Assembly: GCF_913773735.1 (NCBI RefSeq)
Contig: NZ_CAJYEB010000041.1
Location: forward strand, 1 to 64,000
Direction: 5' to 3'
DNA: 64,000 bases
Source of the DNA: an uncultured Massilia sp.
GTDB taxonomy: Bacteria; Pseudomonadota; Gammaproteobacteria; Burkholderiales; Burkholderiaceae_D
Both the position numbers and the translations under genes were made by a program. Positions within the stretch are counted from its first letter, which is position 1. Each line of letters starts with the position of its first letter. Of this stretch, positions 35,645-44,535 are shown in pieces. The notes below the pieces were generated by a model. The model was given only the letters and a program-made list of their open reading frames with translations. It was not told where the DNA came from and searched no databases.

Positions 35645-36364
35645 TTATTTTTTCCGGAAGACCAGGTCCCACACCCCGTGGCCCAGCTTCAGTCCGCGGT
35701 TCTCGAACTTGGTCAGCGGCCGGTAGGCCGGCTTCTCGGCATAGCCTTCGGCGGTGTTCTGCAGCAGCGGCTCGTTGCCCAGCACCTCGAGCATCTGGAC
35801 CGCGTAGTCTTCCCAGTCGGTGGCGCAGTGGATGTAGCCGCCCGGCTGCAGCTTGGCGCACAGCAGCTTGACGAAGTCCGGCTGGATCAGGCGGCGCTTG
35901 TTGTGGCGCGCCTTGTGCCACGGGTCCGGGAAGAACACGTGCACGCCGGCCAGCGAACCGTCGGCGATCATGTTGTTGAGCACCTCGACGGCGTCGTGCT
36001 GGATCGCGCGCAGGTTGGTGATGCCTTCCTCGCCGACCAGCTTGAGCAGGCTGCCCACGCCCGGGGTGTGCACCTCGACGCCGATGAAGTCGGTGTCCGG
36101 CATCTCCTTGGCGATGTGGACGGTGGAGCCGCCCATGCCGAAGCCGATTTCCAGCACCAGCGGCGCGACGCGGCCGAACGGGGCGTGGAAGTCGAACGGC
36201 TCCTTGCGGTACTCGATCAGGAACTGCGGGCCGAAGGCTTCCAGCGCGCGCGCCTGTCCGGTCGACAGGCGTCCGGCGCGCGTGACGAAACTGCGGATGC
36301 GGCGTTCGGTCGGGTCGTAGAGCATCGGACGGCCTTGCTCGTTGGTGGGCGTATCTGCGGACAT
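35645..36364 (-). CDS. trmB: tRNA (guanine-N7-)-methyltransferase
   Basis: This 239-residue SAM-dependent enzyme makes m7G46 in tRNA. Visible motifs are LVLEIGFGMGGST (SAM binding), VHVFFPDPWHKARHNKRRL (the diagnostic PDPWxKxRHxKRR block) and the C-terminal TKFENRGLKLGH segment, the TKFExRGxxLGH motif of the family. It is monocistronic. A TATAAT lies 33 bp upstream at 36402-36397 on the minus strand. Length and motifs are normal. Confidence 0.97.
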   Translation of the reverse strand: MSADTPTNEQGRPMLYDPTERRIRSFVTRAGRLSTGQARALEAFGPQFLIEYRKEPFDFHAPFGRVAPLVLEIGFGMGGSTVHIAKEMPDTDFIGVEVHTPGVGSLLKLVGEEGITNLRAIQHDAVEVLNNMIADGSLAGVHVFFPDPWHKARHNKRRLIQPDFVKLLCAKLQPGGYIHCATDWEDYAVQMLEVLGNEPLLQNTAEGYAEKPAYRPLTKFENRGLKLGHGVWDLVFRKK

Positions 36365-36396
36365 GGGAAGAAGAATGAGGGGAAAAAACGGCCGTC

Positions 36397-36402
36397 ATTA
36401 TA
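36397..36402 (-). promoter_or_regulatory. -10 element of trmB
   Basis: A perfect minus-strand TATAAT lies 33 bp before the trmB start. The -35 region (ATCGGC at 17 bp) is weak. Confidence 0.4.
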
Positions 36403-36462
36403 ACCCGGCGCTACCCCGCGCCGATCTTCGCCATAATGTCGTTCCCGTCCAGGAGATGCCAG

Positions 36463-37581
36463 ATGCAGCAAAAACACCATCCGATCGCCACCGAAGACAA
36501 CGTCGCCCGCTACCAGCTCGCCTCCTTCCATTTCGGCGCGCCCGGCCAGGGCAGGAAGGCGTATATCCAGGCATCGCTGCATGCCGACGAGGTGCCGGCC
36601 ATGCTGGTCGCGCACGTGCTGCGGCGCGAACTGGAGCGCCTGGACGCCGCCGGCAAGGTGAAGGGCGAGGTGATCCTGGTGCCGGCGGCGAACCCGATCG
36701 GCCTGTCGCAGGTGCTGCACGGCGCCCCGTTCGGCCGCTTCGACCTGGCCAGCGGCATCAACTTCAACCGCTCCTACAAGCACGTGGCGGACGACCTCAA
36801 GGTCTCCCTGGCGGGCCTGCTGGGCCCCGACCCGGCGGCCAACGCGGCGCTGGTGCGCGCGCACGCGCGCCGTTCGGTGGCGGCGTGGCTGCCGAAGAAC
36901 GCGACCGAGGAACTGAAAAAGACCCTGCTCGGCATGGCGATCGACGCCGACGTCATGCTCGACCTGCATTGCGACAACGAGGCCGTGCTGCACCTGTACA
37001 CCGGCACCCCGCTGGCCGACGACGTGCAGCCGCTGTCGGCGCTGCTGCAGGCGCACGCGGTGCTGCTGGCGACGGCATCGGGCGGCGAGCCGTTCGACGA
37101 AGCCTGCAGTCGCGTGTGGTGGGAACTGGCCGCGCACTTCGGCCCGGCCACGCCCATCCCGATGGGCTGCATCGGCGTGACGGTGGAACTGCGCGGCGAG
37201 AACGACGTGCGCCACGACCTGGCCGAGCAGGACGCGCACGGCCTGCTGCAATACCTGGGCCGCCTGGGCATCGTCGACGTGGACCTGGCGCCGCTGCCGG
37301 CGCCGCGCTGCGCGCCGACCCCGCTGGAAGGCGTGGAACCGCTGCACGCCCCGCAGTCGGGCGTGCTGGTGTTCTCGAAGCACTTGGGCGACCGGGTCGA
37401 GGCGGGCGACGTCGTCGCCGAGATCATCAACCCGGTCAGCGGCAGGACGGCCGAGGTGCGGGCCGCGCAGGCGGGCATCCTGTTTGCGAGCACGGCGCAC
37501 CGGCACCTGCTGAAGGGAATGCACGTCTGCAAGATCGCGGGAAAGGCGGCGTACCGGACCGGGAACCTGCTGACGGCTTGA
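36463..37581 (+). CDS. Succinylglutamate desuccinylase/aspartoacylase family protein
   Basis: This 372-residue zinc hydrolase of the M14-like AstE/ASPA family shows the metal ligands as His40 and Glu43 in ASLHADEVPAML and a third His in MLDLHCDNEAVLHLY. The C-terminal part has a biotinyl-lipoyl-like hammerhead (PQSGVLVFSKHLGDRVEAGDVVAEI) seen in many members. It probably cleaves an N-acyl amino acid, but the exact substrate is unknown. The ATG at 36463 has AGGAG 7 nt upstream; an in-frame ATG at 36436 lacks this. It is a single gene, divergent from trmB. Confidence 0.82.
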   Translation: MQQKHHPIATEDNVARYQLASFHFGAPGQGRKAYIQASLHADEVPAMLVAHVLRRELERLDAAGKVKGEVILVPAANPIGLSQVLHGAPFGRFDLASGINFNRSYKHVADDLKVSLAGLLGPDPAANAALVRAHARRSVAAWLPKNATEELKKTLLGMAIDADVMLDLHCDNEAVLHLYTGTPLADDVQPLSALLQAHAVLLATASGGEPFDEACSRVWWELAAHFGPATPIPMGCIGVTVELRGENDVRHDLAEQDAHGLLQYLGRLGIVDVDLAPLPAPRCAPTPLEGVEPLHAPQSGVLVFSKHLGDRVEAGDVVAEIINPVSGRTAEVRAAQAGILFASTAHRHLLKGMHVCKIAGKAAYRTGNLLTA

Positions 37582-37592
37582 GGCGCCCGTAA

Positions 37593-37673
37593 GTCTCCCC
37601 GGCGCAGGCCGGGGCCCGATTTCCGGGCGCTGCCGTGATGCGTGCAATTGGATCCCGGCCTGCGCCGGGACGA
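37593..37673. repeat. Double-hairpin extragenic repeat between convergent genes
   Basis: Two GC-rich hairpins are present: CCCCGGCGCAGGCCGGGG at 37597-37614, and CCCGGCCTGCGCCGGG at about 37654-37669. They are separated by ATTTCCGGGCGCTGCCGTGA and a short AT-containing stretch. The second is the inverse of the first in its core. It fills the gap between two convergent genes and resembles widespread proteobacterial palindromes. Confidence 0.7.
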
Positions 37674-37697
37674 CGTTGGCCGAGGGCGCGGTCGTGC

Positions 37698-40412
37698 CTA
37701 CGCCGCCAGCGCCGCATCCAGCAGATATCGCCTGGCCAGCATCGGCGCGATCGCTTCCGCCGCCATCGGCCGCGCGATCAGGTAGCCCTGCACCTCGTTG
37801 CAGTGCAGGGCGCGCAGGATCGCCAGCTGCTCGCGCGTCTCGACGCCCTCGGCCACCACTTCCATGCCCAGCGCGTGGGCCATCGAGACGATCGCCTGGA
37901 AGAACACCTTGCCCTCCTTCGAACGCCCCAGCTCCGCGGTGAACGAACGGTCGACCTTGAGCACGTCCATCTTCATGCGCTGCAGCTGCGACAGCGAGGA
38001 ATAGCCGGTGCCGAAATCGTCCACGTGCAGCTTGATGCCCAGCGCGCGGATCGCCGCCAGCTCGGCCAGGATCTCGTCCTGGTCGCCCAGCATCGCCGAC
38101 TCCGTGATCTCGACCTCGAGCAGGTGCGCCGCCACGTCGTGGCGCGCCAGCGCCTGCGCCAGCTCGCGCTGCACGCCGCCGCGCAGGAACTGCTTGGGCG
38201 AGACGTTGATCGAGACCGGCACCGGGTCCATGCCCGCAGCGCGCCAGGCCGCCAGCTGGGCGCAGGCCATGTCGATGACGATGGCGCCGATCGGCACGAT
38301 CAGGCCGCTCGATTCGGCCAGCGGAATGAATTCGTCGGGGCGCACCATGCCCTGGGTCGGATGCTCCCAGCGCAGCAGCGCCTCCATGCTGAGCAGGCGG
38401 CCGCTGCGGGTGTCGACGCGCGGCTGGTAGTGCAGCAGGAACTGGCGGTGCTCGATCGCCTCCAGCAGGCGCTGGCGCATCTGGGCGCGCGTGCGCAGGG
38501 TGCTGGACTGGGCCGGGTCGAAGAAGCGGTACTGGCCCTTGCCCTCGTTCTTGCCGGCGTACATGGCGATGTCGCTGTGGCGGATCAGCGTGGCGGCGTC
38601 CAGGCCGTCGCGCGGGAAGACCGAGATGCCGACCGAGGCGCCGATCATGTGCTGCTCGTCGGCGATGGCGAACGGCCTGGCGAAGGCGCCGACGATGCGT
38701 GCGGCCACCGCCGCCACCTGCTGGTCGCTGTCGAAGGGGCTGAGCAGCACGATGAATTCGTCGCCGCCGAAGCGCGCCACGCGGTCGCCCGGGCGCAGCT
38801 GCGCCAGCAGACGCGCGGCCGCGTCCTTCAGCAACTGGTCGCCGACGGCATGGCCGTGCGAATCGTTGACCTGCTTGAATTCGTCCAGGTCGACGAACAG
38901 CAGCGCCGCGCCGTGGCCGCTGGCCTGGGCGTGCGACAGCGCCTGCGGCACGAAATGCAGGAACCAGTGGCGGTTCGGCAGGCCGGTCAGGCTGTCCTCG
39001 TTGGCCAGGCGCGCCAGCTGGGCTTCGTGTTCCTTGCGCTCGCTGATGTCTTGCAGCGTGACGGCCAGGCCGCCGCCCACGCGCACCAGGCGCCGGTGGC
39101 CCCAGCGGATGTTCAGGCGGTTATCGTCGGGCATGCGCCGGTCTTCCTGGTGGAAGCCGACCGCCATCGCATGGCGGTAGTCGGCCACCAGCGCCTCGCC
39201 GCCGACGCCGACGTCCAGTTGCGACACCAGGCTGCCGACCAGGCTGGCGCGCGTGGTGCCGTAGAAGAAGGCGCCGCGCTCGTTGCAGTCGACGATGCGG
39301 AAGTCGGCCACCCGGCCCTTGCGGTCGCGCACCGGGGCGACCATGTAGAAGCCGTCGTTGCCGCTCTCGGTGGCGGTGCGGTAGGCGCGCTGCACCTCGG
39401 CCCGTTCGCGCGCCCGGCCGGCCGCGCGCAGCGACACCATGCTGGCCGCCGCCGCCAGCGCGAGCAGCACCAGGCTGGCGACGACGGTCTGGTTGCGGCT
39501 GTCGACCCAGTAGACGCCGGCGCCGGCCAGCGCGGCGTCGTGCGACAGCGCGACCACGGCCACCAGCGGATAGGCGCTGGAACGGCGCCAGCCCAGCACG
39601 CGCGCGCGCCCGTCGGCGAAGCCGCCCGAGCCGGCGCCGGCGGCGACGAGCTGCACGCCGCGCGCCACCGGCCAGCGCTCGGCATTGGCCGGCAGCAGCG
39701 CGCCGGCGCCGCCCATGCGCAGCGCGCCGCTGGCGTCCTGCTCGACGCGCAGGCCGGCGCCTGTTCCGCCGCCACCGCCGGCCGCCCCGACCAGCGCCAG
39801 CAGGCTGCCCGGCCCCAGCGTCGGCGAGCTGACGAAGGACGTGAAATAGGCGGCGTCCACGGCCATCAGCAGCACGCCGTCGAATTCGTCGTCGGCCGTG
39901 TCGAGGCGGCGCGTGAACAGGATCGTGCCGCGTGCCTCGTCCAGCTCGCGCGGCGCGGTGCCGATGCGCAGCGCGGTCGAGATATTGTCGCGGTGGTCGG
40001 CGAAGAACGGGGCGGCGGCCAGGCTCAGGCCGCGCTCCGGGATGCGGCTGGACGAACGGATCGCGCCGTCGCGCCCGATCACGCTGACGTTGACGAAGGC
40101 GGCGTCGGTGAACATGCCGTCGCGCCGCATGTCCTCGATCAGCGCCGGATTGCGCGAATGTTCCCAGCTGTGCTTGAGCTGCATGGTGATCTGGTCCATC
40201 TGCGCGACCGAGCGGGTGACGTACTGCTCGTAGGCTTCGGCATACGCGTCGGCTTCCTTGAACGCCTGCTCGCCGGCACGCCGGCGTTCGCCGTCGGCGC
40301 GCAGCACGGCGGCGGCCCACAGGGCGATGCAGGCGAGCAGCGCCAGCGCGGGCCACAGCAGCGCCAGGTAGCGGTGGGTGCGCGGGGCGGCGGGCGCGCT
40401 GGTCTTGGTCAT
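37698..40412 (-). CDS. Membrane-bound GGDEF-EAL protein with extracytoplasmic sensor and PAS domain
   Basis: This 904-residue protein is organised as membrane helix 1 (13-37), an extracytoplasmic sensor of about 265 residues (dCache/CHASE-like), membrane helix 2 (309-331), PAS (about 345-460), GGDEF and EAL. The cyclase motif is intact (FGGDEF, residues 548-553) and the phosphodiesterase motif is intact (EALLRWEHP from 677). It is therefore potentially bifunctional in cyclic-di-GMP turnover, although in most such proteins one activity dominates. The ligand of the sensor is unknown. It is monocistronic and faces the aspartoacylase-like gene. Confidence 0.93.
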   Translation of the reverse strand: MTKTSAPAAPRTHRYLALLWPALALLACIALWAAAVLRADGERRRAGEQAFKEADAYAEAYEQYVTRSVAQMDQITMQLKHSWEHSRNPALIEDMRRDGMFTDAAFVNVSVIGRDGAIRSSSRIPERGLSLAAAPFFADHRDNISTALRIGTAPRELDEARGTILFTRRLDTADDEFDGVLLMAVDAAYFTSFVSSPTLGPGSLLALVGAAGGGGGTGAGLRVEQDASGALRMGGAGALLPANAERWPVARGVQLVAAGAGSGGFADGRARVLGWRRSSAYPLVAVVALSHDAALAGAGVYWVDSRNQTVVASLVLLALAAAASMVSLRAAGRARERAEVQRAYRTATESGNDGFYMVAPVRDRKGRVADFRIVDCNERGAFFYGTTRASLVGSLVSQLDVGVGGEALVADYRHAMAVGFHQEDRRMPDDNRLNIRWGHRRLVRVGGGLAVTLQDISERKEHEAQLARLANEDSLTGLPNRHWFLHFVPQALSHAQASGHGAALLFVDLDEFKQVNDSHGHAVGDQLLKDAAARLLAQLRPGDRVARFGGDEFIVLLSPFDSDQQVAAVAARIVGAFARPFAIADEQHMIGASVGISVFPRDGLDAATLIRHSDIAMYAGKNEGKGQYRFFDPAQSSTLRTRAQMRQRLLEAIEHRQFLLHYQPRVDTRSGRLLSMEALLRWEHPTQGMVRPDEFIPLAESSGLIVPIGAIVIDMACAQLAAWRAAGMDPVPVSINVSPKQFLRGGVQRELAQALARHDVAAHLLEVEITESAMLGDQDEILAELAAIRALGIKLHVDDFGTGYSSLSQLQRMKMDVLKVDRSFTAELGRSKEGKVFFQAIVSMAHALGMEVVAEGVETREQLAILRALHCNEVQGYLIARPMAAEAIAPMLARRYLLDAALAA

Positions 40413-40543
40413 GCGGATCTCGTCGGCGGGAAGCGGGGGGCGCGACGAGTGTAGGGAATGCGCGTTACCGGATCATGACAGGGCGCGCCCAAGCAGCAGG
40501 CGCAGGCCCGCGGCTGGCCCGTGGCCCGCTCGCGCGGACACGC

Positions 40544-42637
40544 TCAGCGCCGCGCTTGCGCCTGCGCCAGCACCGCATTGACCTCGTTCAGGTCCGCCGG
40601 CTTCACCAGGTAGTGGTCGAACCCGGCCTGCTTCGCTTCCTCGCGGTCCTGGTGCTGGCCGTAGCCGGTCAGCGCCACCAGCATGGCGCGCGCGGTCTCG
40701 GGCCGGGCGCGCAGGCGCCGCGCCAGTTCGTAGCCGTCGATGTCGGGCAGGCCGATGTCCAGCAGCAGCACGTCCGGGCATTCGCCAAGCGCCCGCTCCA
40801 GGGCGCCGCGGCCATCGTACTCGACGCTGACGGCATGGCCCTGGACCTCGAGCAGCGCCGCCAGCATCTGGGCGGCGTCGACGTTGTCGTCCACCACCAT
40901 CACGCGCAGGGCGGCGTCGGCATCCCGGTCCGCGTCGGCGCCCGCGGCCCGGCCGTCCGCGCCCGGCTGCGCAGGGCGTTCCGGCGGCGGCGCCACGCGC
41001 GGCAGGCACAGCGAGAAGGCGCTGCCCTGCCCCATGCCGTCGCTCTCGGCGCGCACGCTGCCGCCATGCAGCGCGACCAGGCTCTTGACCAGCGCCAGCC
41101 CGATCCCCAGGCCGCCCTGCGAACGGTCGGGCGTGCGTTCGGCCTGGGTGAACAGGTCGAAGATGTAGGGCAGGACCTCGGGTGCGATGCCCACGCCGTT
41201 GTCGCGCACCGTCACGTGCACGCGTTCCGCCTCGACCGTCACGGCGAGCACGATGCTGCCGCCCGGCGCCGTGTACTTGACGGCGTTGTTGAGGATGTTG
41301 GACACCACCTGCACCAGCCGGATGCGGTCGCCGTTCACGTGGGCCGGCTGGCCCGACAGCTGCAACGTGAGCGCGTGGCGGCGCGCGTCGGCCAGCGGGC
41401 GCACCTGCTCGACGGCGGCGGAGACGATCGCGTTGACGTCCAGTTCCTCCTTCTCGAGCGCCACCAGGCCGCGGGTGACGCGCGAGACGTCCAGCAGGTC
41501 GTTCACCAGCGCCGTCATGTGCTCGGCCTGGCGCGCGATGATCTCGCTGGCGCTGGCCACGCTGGCGGCATCGCCGCGGCGCAGCTTGAGCAGTTGCGCC
41601 GCCGTGACGATCGGCGCCAGCGGGTTGCGCAGCTCGTGCGCCAGCATGGCCAGGAACTGGTCCTTCTGCAGGTTGGCCGCGCGCAGCTCGTCCTCGACCA
41701 GCTTGCGGCCGGTGACGTCGCTGCCCTCCATGAAGATGCCGGTGACGTTGCCGGCGGCGTCGCGGATCGGCTGGTAGACGAAGTCGATGTAGCGCTCTTC
41801 CGGCGGCCCCTCGGGCTCGCGCTGCAGGCGCACCGGCAGCGCCGTGCCGACGAACGGCTCGCCGCTGCGGTACACGCGGTCGAGCAGTTCGAGGAAACCC
41901 TGGCCGACCACTTCCGGCAGGGCGTCGCGCACGGGCTTGCCGATCACCTGGCGGTGGCCCACCAGCTGCATGTAGGACTGGTTGGTGAGCTCGAACACGT
42001 GGTCCGGCCCGCGCAGTACCGCCATGATGCCGGGCGCCTGCGCGAACAGCGCGCGCAGCCGCTCGTTTTCCTCCTCGCGGTATTTCTCGGCCAGCACCTG
42101 CTCGGTGACCTCGACGCAGGCGCAGTACATGCCCGCGACGACGCCGTCCTCGTCGCGCACGGGCGAATACGAGAACGTGAACCAGGTCGGCTCGTCGTAG
42201 CCGTGGCGGTTCATCACCAGGTACATGCGGTCGGCGTAGCTGGCCTCGCCGAGCATGGCGCGCTCGACCAGCGGGTAGATGTCGTCCCAGATCTCGGCCC
42301 AGATGGCCTGGAACGGGCGGCCCAGCGCGGACGGATGCTTGTCGCCCAGGATCTCGCCGTAGGAATCGTTGTAGAGGAAGGCCAGCCGCTCGCCCCAGGC
42401 CACGAACATCGGGAACTTGGAGTTGAGCATCAGCCCGACCACGGTGCGCAGCGCCTGCGGCCAGCCATGCGGGTCGCCGAGCGGGGAATCGTTCCAGTCG
42501 TGCGCGCGCATCCGCTCGCCCATGGCGCCGCCGCCGTCGAGGAAGGCCGGCGCGCCGGACGTGCCTGCGGCGCCGGGGGCACGGTCGATGCTGCCGGAGT
42601 GGTGGAACCGCGGGTCGGGCCGGAAGGCGTCTTGCAT
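40544..42637 (-). CDS. PAS-domain hybrid histidine kinase with C-terminal receiver
   Basis: This is a 697-residue soluble signalling protein with two PAS domains (about residues 60-180 and 195-312). The first has the DWNDSPLGDPHGWPQALRT lead-in typical of this PAS-kinase subgroup. The HisKA phosphoacceptor is His334 in MLAHELRNPLAP, followed by an HATPase with NAVKYTAPGG and DNGVGI. A receiver domain carries Asp627 in VLLLDIGLPDIDG. A proline/alanine-rich linker (about 549-575) separates kinase and receiver. There are no membrane helices. No DNA-binding partner is adjacent. I used the ATG at 42637 because upstream residues lack family character. Confidence 0.9.
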   Translation of the reverse strand: MQDAFRPDPRFHHSGSIDRAPGAAGTSGAPAFLDGGGAMGERMRAHDWNDSPLGDPHGWPQALRTVVGLMLNSKFPMFVAWGERLAFLYNDSYGEILGDKHPSALGRPFQAIWAEIWDDIYPLVERAMLGEASYADRMYLVMNRHGYDEPTWFTFSYSPVRDEDGVVAGMYCACVEVTEQVLAEKYREEENERLRALFAQAPGIMAVLRGPDHVFELTNQSYMQLVGHRQVIGKPVRDALPEVVGQGFLELLDRVYRSGEPFVGTALPVRLQREPEGPPEERYIDFVYQPIRDAAGNVTGIFMEGSDVTGRKLVEDELRAANLQKDQFLAMLAHELRNPLAPIVTAAQLLKLRRGDAASVASASEIIARQAEHMTALVNDLLDVSRVTRGLVALEKEELDVNAIVSAAVEQVRPLADARRHALTLQLSGQPAHVNGDRIRLVQVVSNILNNAVKYTAPGGSIVLAVTVEAERVHVTVRDNGVGIAPEVLPYIFDLFTQAERTPDRSQGGLGIGLALVKSLVALHGGSVRAESDGMGQGSAFSLCLPRVAPPPERPAQPGADGRAAGADADRDADAALRVMVVDDNVDAAQMLAALLEVQGHAVSVEYDGRGALERALGECPDVLLLDIGLPDIDGYELARRLRARPETARAMLVALTGYGQHQDREEAKQAGFDHYLVKPADLNEVNAVLAQAQARR

Positions 42638-42720
42638 GATCGATACTGGCTGAGGCGACAGCACCAGTGTGCCACAAGCGCCGGGGACGGGCCGCACGGG
42701 CGCGGACGGCGGCGCCCGGC

Positions 42721-43620
42721 CTACGCGAAGGGCCGCTTGCCCAGCGCGCCCACGAGGTAGTCGACGAAGCAGGTGATGCGCGAGGCCAGCGCCGTGTTGC
42801 GGTAGTAGACCGCGTGGATCGGCTGCAGCGACTCGATGGTCTGGTCCGGGAACAGCCGCACCAGGCGGCCGGCGCTGCAGTCCGCGCGCGTCATGAAGTC
42901 GGACAGGCAGGCGATGCCCAGGTCCGCCAGCGCCATCCGGCGCAGCGTCTCGCCGCTGCTCGAGGCGATGGCCGGCTTGATGTGCAGGACGTTGCCGTCG
43001 GCGTCGTGCAGCGGCCAGTCGTTCAGGGAATCGGGCTGCGAGAAGCCCAGCAGCACGTGGCGCGCCAGGTCCGCCGGCGCCTGCGGCGTGCCGTGGCGCT
43101 CCAGGTAGGCGGGACTGGCCAGCACGCGGATGCGGCTGGTGCCGATCGGCCGCGCATGCAGCGTCGAATCGCGCAGCGCGCCGATGCGCAGCGCCACGTC
43201 GGTGCGCTTTTCGATCAGGTCGATGATGCCCTCGTTCGAATGCAGCTCGAGTTCCACTTCCGGATAGCGTTCGCGAAAGCCCGCCAGCAGCGGCACGACC
43301 ACGTGCAGCATGAAGGGCGTGGCCGCGTCCACGCGCAGGCGCCCGACCGGCCGCAGGCGCCGCGCCGCCATCTGTTCCTCGGCGTCGTCGACGGCGGCCA
43401 GGATCGCGCGCGCATGGCGCAGGAAGGCATCGCCCTCTTCCGTCAGCTCGAGCCGGCGCGTGGTCCGGCGCAGCAGCGTGGTCTGCAGTTTTTCCTCCAG
43501 GCGCCCGAGGGTGCGGCTGGCGGCCGAGATCGTCAACCCGAGCTGTTCCGCCGCGGCCGTGATCGAGCCGTGGTCCACCACGGCCACGAAGGTCTGCAAT
43601 TCGTCGAGGGTCGTCTTCAT
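42721..43620 (-). CDS. LysR-family transcriptional regulator
   Basis: This 299-residue LTTR has a winged helix at residues 1-60 (LDELQTFVAVVDHGSITAAAEQLGLTISAASRTLGRLEE) and a periplasmic-binding-like effector domain. It is divergent from dkgB across a 101-bp space that contains a GTAT-N7-ATAC LysR-type box, so it probably regulates dkgB, and perhaps the Old Yellow Enzyme gene after it. The effector is unknown. I chose the ATG at 43620 (MKTTLDELQ) over an upstream in-frame start. Confidence 0.92.
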   Translation of the reverse strand: MKTTLDELQTFVAVVDHGSITAAAEQLGLTISAASRTLGRLEEKLQTTLLRRTTRRLELTEEGDAFLRHARAILAAVDDAEEQMAARRLRPVGRLRVDAATPFMLHVVVPLLAGFRERYPEVELELHSNEGIIDLIEKRTDVALRIGALRDSTLHARPIGTSRIRVLASPAYLERHGTPQAPADLARHVLLGFSQPDSLNDWPLHDADGNVLHIKPAIASSSGETLRRMALADLGIACLSDFMTRADCSAGRLVRLFPDQTIESLQPIHAVYYRNTALASRITCFVDYLVGALGKRPFA

Positions 43621-43639
43621 CTTTGATTCCAGGTCAAAA

Positions 43640-43654
43640 GTATATTGCAGATAC
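43640..43654. promoter_or_regulatory. LysR-type box between the LysR gene and dkgB
   Basis: GTATATTGCAGATAC is a perfect GTAT-N7-ATAC inverted repeat with the T-N11-A core of LysR-family sites. It lies 20 bp from the regulator's start codon and 67 bp from the dkgB start. Confidence 0.6.
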
Positions 43655-43721
43655 ACAGCTTAATCGACAAATATAACGGGCGCATACTGTGTCCATGCAA
43701 ACACATTCGAGGAACCCATCC

Positions 43722-44525
43722 ATGAGCATCCCATCCTTTGGCGTCGGCACCTTCCGCCTGGCCGGCCAGGCCGCCTCCGATTCCGTGCGCACCGCGCTGG
43801 AACTGGGCTACCGCGCCGTCGACACCGCGCAGATCTACGGCAACGAGGCCGACGTCGGCGCGGCCCTGGCCGCCAGCGGCGTGGCGCGCGGCGAGCTGTT
43901 CGTCACCACCAAGATCTGGACCGAGAACTATGCGAAGGACAAGCTGGTCCCCAGCCTGCGCGCCAGCCTGGACAAGCTGCGCACCAACTACGCCGACCTG
44001 GTGCTGATCCACTGGCCGGCGCCGGGCAACGGCGTCGACCTGCCCGAGTACATGGAGGCGCTGGCGCAGGCCAAGGCGCTCGGTCTGACCCGTGCGATCG
44101 GCGTCTCGAACTTCAACATCGCGCTGACGCAGCAGGCCATCGACGTCGTCGGCAAGGGAGAAATCGCCACCAACCAGGTCGAGCTGAGCCCCTACCTGCA
44201 GAACCGCAAGCTGGCGGCCTGGCTGCAGCAGCAGGACATCGCCGTGACCTCGTACATGACCCTGGCCTATGGCAAGGTACTGCGCGATCCGGTGCTGGCG
44301 CGCATCGCCGGAAAACACCAGGCGACCGTCGCCCAGGTGGCGCTGGCCTGGGCCCTGCAATCGGGCTATGCCGTGATCCCGTCGTCCACCAGGCGCGAGA
44401 ACCTGGCCAGCAACCTGCTGGCGCGCGACCTGCGACTGGACGCCGACGACATGGCGGCCATCGCCGCGCTGGAGCGCAACGGCCGCGAAGTCGACCCGGC
44501 CGGCCTGGCGCCGCAATGGGATTGA
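43722..44525 (+). CDS. dkgB: Aldo/keto reductase, 2,5-didehydrogluconate reductase B type
   Basis: This 267-residue NADPH-dependent reductase matches E. coli DkgB closely in length and sequence (SIPSFGVGTFRLAG; DTAQIYGNEADVG; IATNQVELSPYLQNRK; VIPSSTRRENLASNL; ending GLAPQWD). The catalytic tetrad is complete: Asp34, Tyr39, Lys64 and His97. It reduces 2,5-diketogluconate, methylglyoxal and other aldehydes. The ATG at 43722 has AGGA upstream and gives exactly the family start. It is followed after 10 bp by an Old Yellow Enzyme gene, giving a two-reductase operon. Confidence 0.93.
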   Translation: MSIPSFGVGTFRLAGQAASDSVRTALELGYRAVDTAQIYGNEADVGAALAASGVARGELFVTTKIWTENYAKDKLVPSLRASLDKLRTNYADLVLIHWPAPGNGVDLPEYMEALAQAKALGLTRAIGVSNFNIALTQQAIDVVGKGEIATNQVELSPYLQNRKLAAWLQQQDIAVTSYMTLAYGKVLRDPVLARIAGKHQATVAQVALAWALQSGYAVIPSSTRRENLASNLLARDLRLDADDMAAIAALERNGREVDPAGLAPQWD

Positions 44526-44535
44526 GGAGGACGCC

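Noticed and set aside
37593..37673. Possible small structured RNA between convergent genes
   Set aside because: The two hairpins look like a common extragenic palindromic repeat; no promoter is visible for an independent transcript.
40475..42760. 761-residue open frame on the plus strand opposite the PAS hybrid kinase
   Set aside because: Shadow of the kinase; composition is biased and there is no motif.
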